Assembly: GCF_010729895.1 (NCBI RefSeq)
Contig: NZ_AP022612.1
Span: forward strand, 434,001-498,000
Reading direction: 5' to 3'
Source of the DNA: Mycolicibacterium confluentis
GTDB taxonomy: Bacteria > Actinomycetota > Actinomycetes > Mycobacteriales > Mycobacteriaceae
DNA length: 64,000 nt
The notes below the pieces were generated by a model. It did no database searches and was not told the origin of the DNA. It saw only the letters and a program-made list of their open reading frames with translations. Numbering within the stretch: position 1 is the first letter of the stretch; each line of letters starts with the position of its first letter. A program made the translations under genes and the position numbers. Below are positions 1-10,440 of this stretch, one piece after another.

Positions 1-9
1 GGCACCGAC

Positions 10-1029
10 GTGCCCGATGAGCTCTCGGCGCTCCTTCTGGGAGCCGTCGATCTGGCTCGTGCCGCTGTCGAGGAGTTGAGCGCTGGCTCGGTCGGCGAGT
101 ATCTCGGCGCCAGTCACGAGGACTCCACGTCGGCCACGCATCGGTTCCTGGCCGAACTGACCGGTTACCGCGGATGGCAGTGGGCGGTGGTCGTCGCGGC
201 CTATCCCGGGGCGTCGCACGCCACCGTCAGCGAGGTCGTGTTGGTTCCGGGTCCGACGGCGCTGCTGGCGCCCGAGTGGGTGCCGTGGGAGCAGCGGGTC
301 AGGCCCGGCGACCTCAGCCCCGGCGATCTCCTGGCGCCGCCCGCCGAGGACCCGCGCCTGGTGCCCGGCTTCATGCTCAACGGTGATCCCGACGAGAACC
401 GGGTCGCCGCGGAACTCGGTATCGGCCGCCGTCAGGTCATGAGCGCGTGGGGTCGGGACGACGCCGCGCAGCGCTGGCATGACAGTGACTTCGGTCCGGA
501 GTCGGCGATGGCGCGCTCCACCAAGCGGGCCTGCCGCGACTGCGGTTTCCTGCTGCCGCTGGCCGGTTCGCTGGGCACGATGTTCGGTGTCTGCGGCAAC
601 GCGATGGCGGCCGACGGTCACGTGGTCGACTTCGGCTACGGCTGTGGCGCGCATTCGGACACCCCGGCCCCGGCCGGTGCGGGTTCGCCCCTGTTCGATC
701 CGTACGACGACGGTGTGCTCGACGTCGCGGCCAATCCGGTGCCGCAGGCGGCTGCCGAAGCGCCCGAGGCTGAGGACGTGACCGAGGAACCGCTCGCCGA
801 GGAAACCGCTGCCGAAGTGTTGGTCGTGGAACAAGCTGCCGAGGAGCCGGTCGCGGACGAGCCCGCCGCCGAGGGATCGGTGGCTCAAGAAGCCACGGAA
901 GAGCCTGCCGAAGAGCCGGTCGCGGAAGACGCCGCTGCAGAAGAGCCGAAGGCCGAAGAGGTCACGGCCGAAGAGCCTGCCGCCGAGGAACCTGCTACGG
1001 AGACGGCCGAAGCACCCGCCGAGGACTAG
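10..1029 (+). CDS. DUF3027 family protein with acidic C-terminal tail (start may lie left of window)
   Basis: A 339-residue protein is read from GTG at 10. The frame stays open to base 1, so the true start may lie outside the window. The N-terminal two thirds look like the DUF3027 family (Rv0877 position). A probable metal-binding patch around residues 174-215 has CRDC, then VCGN, then CGAHSD. From about residue 240 the protein becomes a low-complexity tail built on EEP, AEE and AEEP units. The function is unknown. Its stop codon overlaps that of the convergent membrane-protein gene by two bases. Family assignment is from memory of sequence pattern and synteny; the domain limits are estimates. 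Confidence 0.8.
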   Translation: MPDELSALLLGAVDLARAAVEELSAGSVGEYLGASHEDSTSATHRFLAELTGYRGWQWAVVVAAYPGASHATVSEVVLVPGPTALLAPEWVPWEQRVRPGDLSPGDLLAPPAEDPRLVPGFMLNGDPDENRVAAELGIGRRQVMSAWGRDDAAQRWHDSDFGPESAMARSTKRACRDCGFLLPLAGSLGTMFGVCGNAMAADGHVVDFGYGCGAHSDTPAPAGAGSPLFDPYDDGVLDVAANPVPQAAAEAPEAEDVTEEPLAEETAAEVLVVEQAAEEPVADEPAAEGSVAQEATEEPAEEPVAEDAAAEEPKAEEVTAEEPAAEEPATETAEAPAED

Positions 1030-1307
1030 AAGCCGTCGAGTCCGGTCTGGGCGCCGCGGGCACCGCGCCGCGCGGCGCTGCGCTGCCAGAGGAAGATTGA
1101 CGTTCCGACCACCCCGGTCCCCAGCCCCGCGATACACACCGGCCGCCAGGTCTCCAGGTCTGCGACGGTGAACGCTGCGATCGTCGCGAGGAGCCACAGC
1201 AGTGCCCCGACGGCGATCACGGGCCACGGTTCGAGCCAGGCCCGAGGAAGCGCCGGCGGTTCGGGTGCAGGGCCTCGCTGGTCCGGTTCCGGGGCGTCTG
1301 CGGGCAC
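1026..1307 (-). CDS. Small two-TM membrane protein (Rv0879c-like)
   Basis: A 93-residue protein is read from GTG at 1307. The frame stays open upstream into the MarR gene, but that extension is rich in Arg and His and looks non-coding. The chosen start gives a Pro-rich N-terminus (PADAPEPDQ) followed by two hydrophobic segments near residues 28-48 and 55-75 and a basic tail. Size and position match the small transmembrane protein Rv0879c. It is divergent from the MarR regulator and convergent with the DUF3027 gene. The function is unknown, and the start codon is the least certain part of the call. Confidence 0.65.
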   Translation of the reverse strand: MPADAPEPDQRGPAPEPPALPRAWLEPWPVIAVGALLWLLATIAAFTVADLETWRPVCIAGLGTGVVGTSIFLWQRSAARRGARGAQTGLDGF

Positions 1308-1339
1308 ACCACCACGGTAGTCGACCTGGATCAGTGGGG

Positions 1340-1379
1340 TAGACAGTCGTCTAATTGGCCCCTGGGTAAACAGTGCTGT
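1340..1379. promoter_or_regulatory. Two palindromes between divergent membrane-protein and MarR genes (candidate MarR operators)
   Basis: TAGACAGTCGTCTA (1340-1353) has perfect 5-bp arms around AGTC. ACAGTGCTGT (1370-1379) is a perfect 10-bp palindrome. Their centres are 28 bp apart, and both lie just upstream of the MarR -10. The arrangement fits autorepression by the MarR protein encoded at 1395, which is an inference. Confidence 0.5.
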
Positions 1380-1381
1380 CG

Positions 1382-1387
1382 TATTGT
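1382..1387 (+). promoter_or_regulatory. -10 hexamer, leaderless MarR promoter
   Basis: TATTGT fits the mycobacterial TANNNT consensus and ends 7 bases before the GTG at 1395. The transcript would therefore begin at or beside the start codon. No Shine-Dalgarno sequence is visible. Confidence 0.5.
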
Positions 1388-1394
1388 TCACTGT

Positions 1395-1826
1395 GTGAAA
1401 GACGTGGAGAGTCGGCTCGCCGGTGACCTCTCGCTTGCCGTGATCCGGCTGTCGAGGCAATTGCGGTTCCGTCGTCCCGACTCGCCGGTGTCGCTGTCGC
1501 AGCTTTCTGCACTCGCGACGCTGCAGAAAGAGGGCGCTATGACGCCCGGCGCCTTGGCGATTCGGGAACGTGTGCGGCCGCCGTCGATGACTCGCGTGAT
1601 CGCCGCGCTCGGGGACATGGGACTGGTGGTGCGCACGCCGCACCCCGTCGACGGCCGGCAGGTGCTGGTGTCGGCCTCCGACGCCGGCGTCGGTCTGCTC
1701 GAAGCCGAGCGGCGCGCCAGTCAGGAGTGGCTGCAGCGCAGGCTCGCGACTCTGAATCCCGACGAGCGCGCGACACTGCTTCGCGCGGCTGATCTGATGT
1801 CGGCGCTTGTCGACGAAAGCGCGTGA
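1395..1826 (+). CDS. MarR family transcriptional regulator (Rv0880-like)
   Basis: A 143-residue winged-helix DNA-binding protein. A helix-turn-helix spans about residues 50-75 ([20 protein letters not shown]), and the wing follows at 80-100 ([14 protein letters not shown]). MarR proteins bind palindromic operators as dimers and usually lose affinity when bound by small phenolic or hydrophobic ligands. Length and context match Rv0880. The start is supported by a -10 element 7 bases upstream. The stop overlaps the GTG of the rRNA methyltransferase gene by four bases, so the two are probably co-translated. Two palindromes upstream are likely autoregulatory operators. Confidence 0.9.
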   Translation: MKDVESRLAGDLSLAVIRLSRQLRFRRPDSPVSLSQLSALATLQKEGAMTPGALAIRERVRPPSMTRVIAALGDMGLVVRTPHPVDGRQVLVSASDAGVGLLEAERRASQEWLQRRLATLNPDERATLLRAADLMSALVDESA

Positions 1827-2641
1827 CCGCCAACGTCATTGACGTCGATGATCCTCACGACCCGCGGTTGGACGACTTCCGCGACCTGAACTCGGTGGAC
1901 CGTCGACCAGACCTGCCCAGCGGTCGCGGCCTGGTGATCGCCGAAGGTGTGTTGGTGGTGCAGCGCATGCTCGCCTCCCGGTTCACCCCGCACGCGATGC
2001 TGGGCACCGAGCGCCGACTGGCGGAACTCTCCGCTGACCTCGACGGCGTGGCCGCGCCGTACTACCGCGCGAGCGCGGAGGTGATGGCCGACGTGATCGG
2101 GTTCCACCTGAATCGCGGGGTGTTGGCCGCCGCGCGTCGGCCAGAGATGCTGACGCTTGAAGAGGTCATCGACGGTGCCCGCACGATCGCCGTGCTCGAG
2201 GGCGTCAACGACCACGAGAACCTCGGTTCGATCTTCCGCAACGCTGCGGGACTCGCGGTCGACGCGGTGATCTTCGGTGCCGGATGCGCGGACCCCTTGT
2301 ACCGTCGCGCGGTGCGCGTCTCGATGGGCCACGCGCTGCTGGTGCCCTTCGCTCGGGCGCAGAACTGGCCGCAGGATCTGAATATTCTGCGCGACAACGG
2401 TTTCGAGATCATCGCCATGACACCGGATCCGCGGGCGCTGACGTTGGCGGAGGCACTGGACGTCCGGCGCGACCATCGCGTGGCGTTCATGGTCGGGGCC
2501 GAGGGGCCGGGGCTGACCGAGACCGTCATGCGGGCCAGCGACGCGCGCGTGCGCATCCCGATGTCACGCGGCACGGACTCCCTCAACGTCGCCACGGCCG
2601 CCGCGTTGGCGTTCTACGAGCGGGCCAGGGACAACGGCTAG
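1823..2641 (+). CDS. TrmH/SpoU family rRNA 2'-O-methyltransferase (Rv0881-like)
   Basis: A 272-residue SPOUT-class methyltransferase that would transfer a methyl group from S-adenosylmethionine to a ribose 2'-OH in rRNA or tRNA. The family motifs are present: [17 protein letters not shown] at about residues 128-144, GAEGPGL at about 218, and a C-terminal [19 protein letters not shown]. These residues form the knotted cofactor pocket. The N-terminal part resembles the substrate-binding domain of RlmB-type enzymes. It starts within the last codons of the MarR gene (GTGA overlap). The exact target nucleotide cannot be read from sequence. Confidence 0.9.
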   Translation: MTANVIDVDDPHDPRLDDFRDLNSVDRRPDLPSGRGLVIAEGVLVVQRMLASRFTPHAMLGTERRLAELSADLDGVAAPYYRASAEVMADVIGFHLNRGVLAAARRPEMLTLEEVIDGARTIAVLEGVNDHENLGSIFRNAAGLAVDAVIFGAGCADPLYRRAVRVSMGHALLVPFARAQNWPQDLNILRDNGFEIIAMTPDPRALTLAEALDVRRDHRVAFMVGAEGPGLTETVMRASDARVRIPMSRGTDSLNVATAAALAFYERARDNG

Positions 2642-2644
2642 ATT
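2639..2644 (+). promoter_or_regulatory. -10 hexamer, leaderless DUF2530 gene
   Basis: TAGATT overlaps the stop codon of the methyltransferase gene and ends 7 bases before GTG at 2652, fitting a leaderless start. Confidence 0.4.
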
Positions 2645-2651
2645 CGTAGCC

Positions 2652-2942
2652 GTGACGTTGCGCAGAGAGTCGGAGCCGACGCCGTGGGGCACTGGGCTCA
2701 CCGTGGCCGCGTTCACGGCCGCGGTCGTCGGTGCGTTGATCGTGGTGTTGGGCCTCGGGCTGATCCGCGTGCATCCGCTGCTCGCGGTGGGCCTGAACCT
2801 CGTCGCGGTGGGCGGTCTGGCGCCGACGGTCTGGGGGTGGCGTCGCCTGCCGGTGGCTCGGTGGTTCGTGTTGGGTTCCGGCGTCGGGGTCGCGGGCGGG
2901 TGGGTCGTGCTGCTCGCTATGGCCTCATCCGGTCTGGCCTGA
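2652..2942 (+). CDS. DUF2530 two-TM membrane protein (Rv0882-like)
   Basis: A 96-residue integral membrane protein. Hydrophobic helices lie at about residues 17-38 and 40-58, with a third at about 70-93. The size, position after the rRNA methyltransferase and TM pattern match the DUF2530 family. It is separated from the upstream stop by 10 bases and has a possible leaderless promoter. It converges on sepH, leaving 13 bases between the stops. The function is unknown. Confidence 0.8.
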   Translation: MTLRRESEPTPWGTGLTVAAFTAAVVGALIVVLGLGLIRVHPLLAVGLNLVAVGGLAPTVWGWRRLPVARWFVLGSGVGVAGGWVVLLAMASSGLA

Positions 2943-2955
2943 GGTCAGCGACCGC

Positions 2956-3786
2956 TCAGCGGTCGCCGCTGGAGCGCACGCCGAGCAGGACGTCCTCCCA
3001 GCCCGGCACCTCGGGCTTGGCGCGCTTGGCGCGGGCCTGACGCTTCTTCGGGGCGGGTGCGGGCGCGGGTGCGGGTTCGGCCTGCGGAGCGGGCGCCGGG
3101 GTGTGTGCCGCCGGTGCCGGAGTGTGTGCGACGGGTGCGGTGGGCTCGTCGAAGTCCAGTTGGGCCACCGGCGCCAGCGGGCGCAGCGGTCGGGCGACCC
3201 TGGGGTCCACCAGTTCGTGGGCCGCGTCGTCGACGGGTGTGACGGTGCCGCCGTGCGCACCCGGCGCGAACCAGAAGTGCGCGACGTTGTCGGACCGGCC
3301 GGCCTGCCAGGCCAACTGCACGGTCCAGCGGCCGTCCTCGTTGCGCCAGGCGTCCCAGGTCGTGGCGTCGGGGTTGAGCCCCCGGGACACCAGGGCCATG
3401 GTCACCGACTCCAGCAGGGTCAGCACCGCGGGCCCGTCCGAGAGCACCGGGTGGGCCGCGGTGGCCAACTCGGCGGCACGGGACCGCTCCAAGAGCACGG
3501 GGTGGGCGAAGCGCTCGATGCGCGACGGGTCCGCCCCCGAGTACTCGGCGAGCTGTTCGACGGACGCACCCGCACGGATGCGGGCCTGAATCTCCTTGGG
3601 ACGCAGCACGCTTCTGACCTCGAGTTCGATCTCCGTCTGTCCCGCGCTGGCGGCGTCGCCGCGGACAGCCGCACGAAGACGCTCGTCGACCCGCAGGCGG
3701 AACTTCTCGGTGCGCCCTGTGACGTCGTCCTCGCAGATGATGTGTCTGCCGTCGACGTCGAGTCCGACCACCTTCAGATCCCGCAT
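2956..3786 (-). CDS. sepH: Septation protein SepH (DUF3071)
   Basis: A 276-residue protein beginning MRDLKVVGLD. The start is set by a strong AAGGAGG ribosome-binding site six bases upstream; an in-frame ATG further upstream lacks one. Residues about 1-160 form the DUF3071 domain, with a helix-turn-helix-like segment (IQARIRAGASVEQLAEYSG, about 100-118). The C-terminal half holds a linker of repeated PAP units and ends in a short conserved segment (EVPGWEDVLLGVRSSGDR). SepH homologues in Streptomyces and mycobacteria bind FtsZ and stimulate Z-ring assembly. Synteny with Rv0883c and serC supports the call. Confidence 0.9.
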   Translation of the reverse strand: MRDLKVVGLDVDGRHIICEDDVTGRTEKFRLRVDERLRAAVRGDAASAGQTEIELEVRSVLRPKEIQARIRAGASVEQLAEYSGADPSRIERFAHPVLLERSRAAELATAAHPVLSDGPAVLTLLESVTMALVSRGLNPDATTWDAWRNEDGRWTVQLAWQAGRSDNVAHFWFAPGAHGGTVTPVDDAAHELVDPRVARPLRPLAPVAQLDFDEPTAPVAHTPAPAAHTPAPAPQAEPAPAPAPAPKKRQARAKRAKPEVPGWEDVLLGVRSSGDR

Positions 3787-3901
3787 GTCGACCTCCTTGG
3801 GGCCACCGTGCCAGGCCCGCCTCAAGCGGACCCTACTGCAGCGGGCACCCGATTATGGGGTGACACGCTGGCCGGATAACGAACGGATTACGGCAGTGGT
3901 G

Positions 3902-6275
<2,374 letters not shown>

Positions 6276-6287
6276 CCCGGAGCGCCG

Positions 6288-7979
6288 ATGCCTCACGTCA
6301 TCACCCAGTCGTGCTGCAGCGACGGGTCCTGCGTCTTCGCGTGCCCGGTGAACTGCATCCACCCCACCCCGGATGAGCCGGGGTTCGCCACGGCCGAGAT
6401 GCTCTACATCGATCCCGCGGCGTGCGTTGACTGCGGCGCCTGCGTCAGCGCCTGCCCGGTGGGCGCGATCGCACCGGAGACGCAGTTGGCCCCCGAACAG
6501 CTTCCGTTCGTCGAACTCAACGCGGCCTTCTATCCCGAGCGACGTCCGGGGGAGAAGGTGCCGCCGACCTCCAAGCTCGCCACGGTGTTGCCCGCGGTGG
6601 AAGTCCGCCGCGGTGACACGCCGCTGACCGTGGCGGTCGTCGGGTCGGGGCCGGCCGCGATGTACGCGGCGGACGAACTGCTGACCCAGCCCGGGGTGCG
6701 GGTCAACGTCTTCGAGAAGCTGCCGACGCCCTACGGCCTGGTGCGTGCGGGCGTGGCGCCCGACCACCAGAGCACCAAGCGGGTGACCCGGTTGTTCGAC
6801 CGGATCGCCGCGCACAAGAGGTTCACCTTCTTCCTCAACGTCGAGGTCGGCGCGCACCTGTCGCACGCCGAACTGCTCGAGCATCACCACGCCGTGCTCT
6901 ACGCCGTCGGCACGCCGAACGACCGTCGCCTCGACATCGCCGGTGCCGACCTGCCCGGCGTGGGCACGGCCACCGAGATGGTGGCGTGGATCAACGGACA
7001 CCCCGACTTCACCGACCTGCCCGTCGACCTGAGCCATGAGCGCGTGATCCTGATCGGCAACGGCAACGTCGCACTCGACGTGGCGCGGGTGCTCACGGCT
7101 GACCCCGACGAGCTGGCGAAGACCGACATCTCCGACCACGCGCTCGCCGCACTGCGCGCCTCCAACGTCCGCGAGGTGGTCATCGCGGCGCGACGAGGTC
7201 CGGCACAGTCGGCGTTCACACTCCCCGAACTCATCGGGCTCACGGCCAAGTCCGAGGTGGTCCTCGACGCGTCCGACCACGAACTCGTGCAGCGGGATCT
7301 GGCCCGCGACCAGGATGCGTTGACCCGCAACAAGCTTGAGGTGTTGGCCAAACTCGGCAGCGCCGACGGGCCCGCCACGCGCCCGCGCATCCGGCTGGCT
7401 TACCAGCTGACGCCGTCGCGGATCGACGGTGAGCAGCGCGCCACCGGTGTGGAGTTCACCGTCACCGACACAGAACAGACCCGCCGTATCGATGCGGGCC
7501 TGGTGCTGACGTCGATCGGCTACCGCGGCACGCCGATCCGCGATCTCCCGTTCGACGACACCGCCGCGGTGGTGCCCAACGACGGCGGCCGGGTCGTCGC
7601 CCCCGAGACCGGGCGACCGGTCGTCGGCGCCTACGTCGCGGGGTGGATCAAGCGCGGGCCGACGGGGTTCATCGGCACCAACAAGTCCTGTGCGCTGCAG
7701 ACCGTGCAGCAGTTGGTGACCGACTACAACGCCGGTCTGTTGCGAGATCCGGTGCGGCGCAACGGGGAACTCGCCAAACTCGTCGCCGCGCGTCAACCCG
7801 ACGTGGTCGACGCCGCGGGCTGGCGGGCCATCGACGCCGCCGAGGTCGCGCGGGGTGGGGGCCTGCGACCCCGGGACAAGTTCACCGCGGTGCCCGACAT
7901 GCTCGCCGCGGCCCGATCTGCGCCCAAACCGACGATTCGGCAGCGCATCCTGAGCACGCTGACCGCCAGCGGGCACTGA
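6288..7979 (+). CDS. fprB: Ferredoxin/ferredoxin-NADP reductase fusion FprB
   Basis: A 563-residue fusion protein. Residues about 1-65 form a bacterial ferredoxin domain with two cysteine clusters (CCSDGSCVFACPVNC and CVDCGACVSACPVG). From about residue 105 it is an adrenodoxin-reductase-like flavoprotein with an FAD fingerprint (VVGSGPAAMYAADEL), an NADP site (LIGNGNVALDVARVL) and a C-terminal GWIKRGPTGFIGTNK motif. It moves electrons between NADPH and iron-sulfur clusters, so it can feed oxygenases. The length matches M. tuberculosis FprB. The neighbouring diiron oxygenase is the obvious candidate partner, which is an inference. Confidence 0.95.
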   Translation: MPHVITQSCCSDGSCVFACPVNCIHPTPDEPGFATAEMLYIDPAACVDCGACVSACPVGAIAPETQLAPEQLPFVELNAAFYPERRPGEKVPPTSKLATVLPAVEVRRGDTPLTVAVVGSGPAAMYAADELLTQPGVRVNVFEKLPTPYGLVRAGVAPDHQSTKRVTRLFDRIAAHKRFTFFLNVEVGAHLSHAELLEHHHAVLYAVGTPNDRRLDIAGADLPGVGTATEMVAWINGHPDFTDLPVDLSHERVILIGNGNVALDVARVLTADPDELAKTDISDHALAALRASNVREVVIAARRGPAQSAFTLPELIGLTAKSEVVLDASDHELVQRDLARDQDALTRNKLEVLAKLGSADGPATRPRIRLAYQLTPSRIDGEQRATGVEFTVTDTEQTRRIDAGLVLTSIGYRGTPIRDLPFDDTAAVVPNDGGRVVAPETGRPVVGAYVAGWIKRGPTGFIGTNKSCALQTVQQLVTDYNAGLLRDPVRRNGELAKLVAARQPDVVDAAGWRAIDAAEVARGGGLRPRDKFTAVPDMLAAARSAPKPTIRQRILSTLTASGH

Positions 7980-8030
7980 CGTACGCTCCGCGGGCTGGCA
8001 ACCGTACGTGGCTGCGCGCTCGGCGGTGAG

Positions 8031-8117
8031 TCAGGCGCGCGCCACCCACCGACCGTCGTCGACGCTGACCCGGATCGGATGCGCGAACGCTGCGGAGATG
8101 TACTCGGAGGTGATCAC
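8031..8117 (-). CDS. Possible 28-residue ORF coupled to the VOC gene
   Basis: A GTG at 8117 overlaps the stop of the VOC-domain gene by four bases (GTGA), the overlap typical of translationally coupled mycobacterial genes. It encodes a 28-residue peptide with a coding-like composition (EYISAAFAHPIRVSVDDGRW) and a TGA stop at 8031-8033. The reading frame carries on sensibly beyond the TGA (LTAERAATYG), so this may instead be the remnant of a longer gene. No family is recognised. The evidence is the overlap and composition only. Confidence 0.3.
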   Translation of the reverse strand: MITSEYISAAFAHPIRVSVDDGRWVARA

Positions 8118-8569
8118 CGCGCCTGCTGCGCCATATCCTCGGCCATCGCGCCGTAGTCGACCTCGCGGACGGACTCGGCCAGCGACCACTGGTGTCCGAA
8201 CGGGTCACGCAGGACGCCGTACCGATCACCCCAGAACTGATCCTCCAACGGGGCGACCACGGTCGCGCCGGCCTCGACGGCCCGCTTGAACCGGGCGTCG
8301 ACGTCCGGGCCGTGCAGGTGGATCGTCACCGACGCTCCGCCGAGCGCGCTCGGGGTCGAGGACTTGCCGTCGTTGTACTCCGGGAAGTCGTCGTTGAGGA
8401 ACACCGGGGCGCCGTTGATCCGCACGCAGGCGTGGATGATCTTGCCTTCGGGATGCAGCAGCCTGATCTCCTCGGTGGCGCCGAACGCGTGGGCGTAGAA
8501 GTCGATGGCGGCTGCGGCGTCCTCGACGACGAGGTGTGGCACCAGCATGGGGGTGTTGTCGATGGCCAT
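8114..8569 (-). CDS. VOC superfamily (PhnB/glyoxalase-like) protein (Rv0887c-like)
   Basis: A 151-residue vicinal-oxygen-chelate fold protein with two beta-alpha-beta-beta-beta modules. The first begins TPMLVPHLVVEDAAAAIDFY. The second ends DRYGVLRDPFGHQWSLAE, a pattern shared with the PhnB/YdcE branch. In this superfamily His and Glu residues at the module edges can bind a divalent metal. Candidates here are H13, H80s (VTIHLHG) and H130s (FGHQW). The substrate is not known. An AGGAG motif lies about 6 bases before the ATG. It occupies the Rv0887c position next to fprB. Confidence 0.85.
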   Translation of the reverse strand: MAIDNTPMLVPHLVVEDAAAAIDFYAHAFGATEEIRLLHPEGKIIHACVRINGAPVFLNDDFPEYNDGKSSTPSALGGASVTIHLHGPDVDARFKRAVEAGATVVAPLEDQFWGDRYGVLRDPFGHQWSLAESVREVDYGAMAEDMAQQAR

Positions 8570-8637
8570 GGCGATCTCCTCAGATGAGTGCGGATGTCAC
8601 CGGTATGGACCGGACACGGCCGCAGAACTCATCGCGC

Positions 8638-9255
8638 TCAGACCACCGAGTATCGCGGCGGCAGCGCCGAGCGCCCCGTGAGCGACCGCAGCACCGTCGG
8701 GCCGTCCCCGAGCGCCACCGCGATCTGCGCAGCCAACGCCGTCGCCGCCGCCAGCACCTCCGCGGGCGGGGCGAACTCGACGCGGGCGGCCTCGGCGATG
8801 TCCAGCCCGTGCACAGCCATCTCGAAGACTCGGGTCGGCAGATAACTGCTCAGCCGGATACCCACCCCGCCGATCACCGTGATCAGCGGGTCGCCGGCCG
8901 CGTCGATGTCGTTCAGGGCCTGCTCAACCAGGGCGTCGATGGTGGCCACCGGATCCGCGCCAAGGACCTGCCCAGCCTGCCTGCCGCGTTCGACGATCTG
9001 CGCCGGGTCCATACTGGCCGACGCGGCCCGGACGTGGACGTAGTAGCCCGCAGCATCCGCGATGTCCTCGTGGTCGGCGCGCGTCTTCAGGTATTCGCTC
9101 ACCGTGATCAGCGAGCGCGACGTGTGCCCGACCAGCGACCGCAGATCCCAGTCGCCCAGTCCGGGGCCGGTCCAGGCGGAGTCGGGGACGCGTCGCACCA
9201 ACTGTGCGAAAGCATGTGCCGCGGAGGCGAACACCTCGGCCGGTGGGGCCGTCAC
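8638..9255 (-). CDS. Maleylpyruvate-isomerase/DinB-type mycothiol-dependent protein
   Basis: A 205-residue protein starting at GTG 9255, whose start overlaps the citA stop by four bases. The N-terminal four-helix domain has the hallmark WDLRSLVGHTSRSLITVSEYL, typical of mycothiol-dependent maleylpyruvate isomerase N-terminal domains (DinB-like fold). The His in this motif is the usual first metal ligand. The C-terminal part carries MAVHGLDIAEAA, which supplies a further His. Family members use mycothiol as cofactor or act as metal-dependent S-transferases. The substrate is unknown. Co-transcription with citA is likely; it has no counterpart at this spot in M. tuberculosis as I recall it. Confidence 0.75.
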   Translation of the reverse strand: MTAPPAEVFASAAHAFAQLVRRVPDSAWTGPGLGDWDLRSLVGHTSRSLITVSEYLKTRADHEDIADAAGYYVHVRAASASMDPAQIVERGRQAGQVLGADPVATIDALVEQALNDIDAAGDPLITVIGGVGIRLSSYLPTRVFEMAVHGLDIAEAARVEFAPPAEVLAAATALAAQIAVALGDGPTVLRSLTGRSALPPRYSVV

Positions 9256-10373
9256 CGGGCGCTGCCGACGGTGTCCCAGCCCTCGACGTCCTGCGGACGC
9301 CGCGGCGCCGGACCGACGTAGACGGCCGCGGGACGGACGAGTCGGCCCAGGCGTTTCTGCTCGAGGATGTGGGCGCACCATCCGGCGGTGCGGCCACAGG
9401 TGAACATCGCGGGCATCATCTTCGGAGGCACCCCGGCGAAATCAAGGATGACCGCGGCCCAGAACTCGACATTGGTCTCGATCGCCCGGTCGGGCCTGCG
9501 CTCTCGCAGTTCGGTCAGTGCGGCCTGCTCCAAGGCGGCCGCCACCTCGTAGCGCGGTGCGCCCAACCGCTTGGCCGTCGCGCGCAGCACGCGGGCACGA
9601 GGGTCCTCGGCACGGTAGACCCGGTGCCCGAATCCCATCAGCTTCTCGTTGCGGTCCAGGATGCCCTTGACGACGGCACGCGCGTCGTCGGTGCGCTCGA
9701 CCTCTTCGATCATCGGCAGCACACGGGCGGGCGCGCCGCCGTGCAGGGGGCCGCTCATGGCGCCCACAGCGCCGGACAGGGCCGCGGCGACATCCGCGCC
9801 CGTCGACGCGATCACGCGCGCGGTGAACGTCGAGGCGTTCATCCCGTGCTCGGCGGCCGTCACCCAGTACGCGTCGATGGCCTCGACGTGCCGCGGGTCC
9901 GGTTCGCCCTGCCATCGGGTCATGAATCGCGCAGTCACGGTGCGACATTCATCGATCACCCGCTGCGGGACGGCGGGGTGGTGGATGCCGCGCGCCGACT
10001 GCGCCACATAGGACAGGGCCATCACCGAGGCCCGGGCCAACTGGTCGCGTGCGGTGGCGTCGTCGATGTCGAGCAGCGGCGCGTATCCCCAGATCGGGGC
10101 CAGCATCGCCAGGCCGGCCTGGACGTCGACGCGGACGTCACCGGAGTGGATGGGCAGCGGGAACGGTTCGGCGGGGGTCAGGCTACGACCGAAAGCGCCG
10201 TCGACCAGGAGCGCCCACACGTCGCCGAACGTGACGCGGTCAGCGACCAGATCCTCGATGTCGACACCGCGGTATCGAAGTGCACCGCCGTCTTTGTCGG
10301 GTTCGGCGATCTCGGTCTCGAATGCGACGACGCCCTCCAGTCCGGGGACGAAATCCTCAGGCACCGTAGTCAT
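9252..10373 (-). CDS. citA: Citrate synthase CitA (second isozyme)
   Basis: A 373-residue citrate synthase that condenses acetyl-CoA with oxaloacetate. Conserved active-site regions are visible: AAEHGMNASTFTARV (first catalytic His, about residue 195), GPLHGGAPARVLPMIEEV (about 230) and [18 protein letters not shown] (second His, about 267). The N-terminal MTTVPEDFVPGLEGVVAFET matches mycobacterial CitA, and the length agrees with Rv0889c as I recall it. It is distinct from the GltA isozyme at 13248. It is divergent from pdxH and probably leads a two-gene unit with the mycothiol-isomerase-like gene. Confidence 0.93.
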   Translation of the reverse strand: MTTVPEDFVPGLEGVVAFETEIAEPDKDGGALRYRGVDIEDLVADRVTFGDVWALLVDGAFGRSLTPAEPFPLPIHSGDVRVDVQAGLAMLAPIWGYAPLLDIDDATARDQLARASVMALSYVAQSARGIHHPAVPQRVIDECRTVTARFMTRWQGEPDPRHVEAIDAYWVTAAEHGMNASTFTARVIASTGADVAAALSGAVGAMSGPLHGGAPARVLPMIEEVERTDDARAVVKGILDRNEKLMGFGHRVYRAEDPRARVLRATAKRLGAPRYEVAAALEQAALTELRERRPDRAIETNVEFWAAVILDFAGVPPKMMPAMFTCGRTAGWCAHILEQKRLGRLVRPAAVYVGPAPRRPQDVEGWDTVGSAR

Positions 10374-10428
10374 GTGCTGATTCTCGCACCAGGGTCCACC
10401 GCAGCAGCGGGCAATGGGGGTTCGGGCG

Positions 10429-10434
10429 TAGCTT
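10429..10434 (+). promoter_or_regulatory. -10 hexamer, leaderless pdxH promoter
   Basis: TAGCTT ends 6 bases before the GTG at 10441 and fits TANNNT. No ribosome-binding site is seen, so a leaderless transcript is likely. Confidence 0.45.
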
Positions 10435-10440
10435 AAGGCG

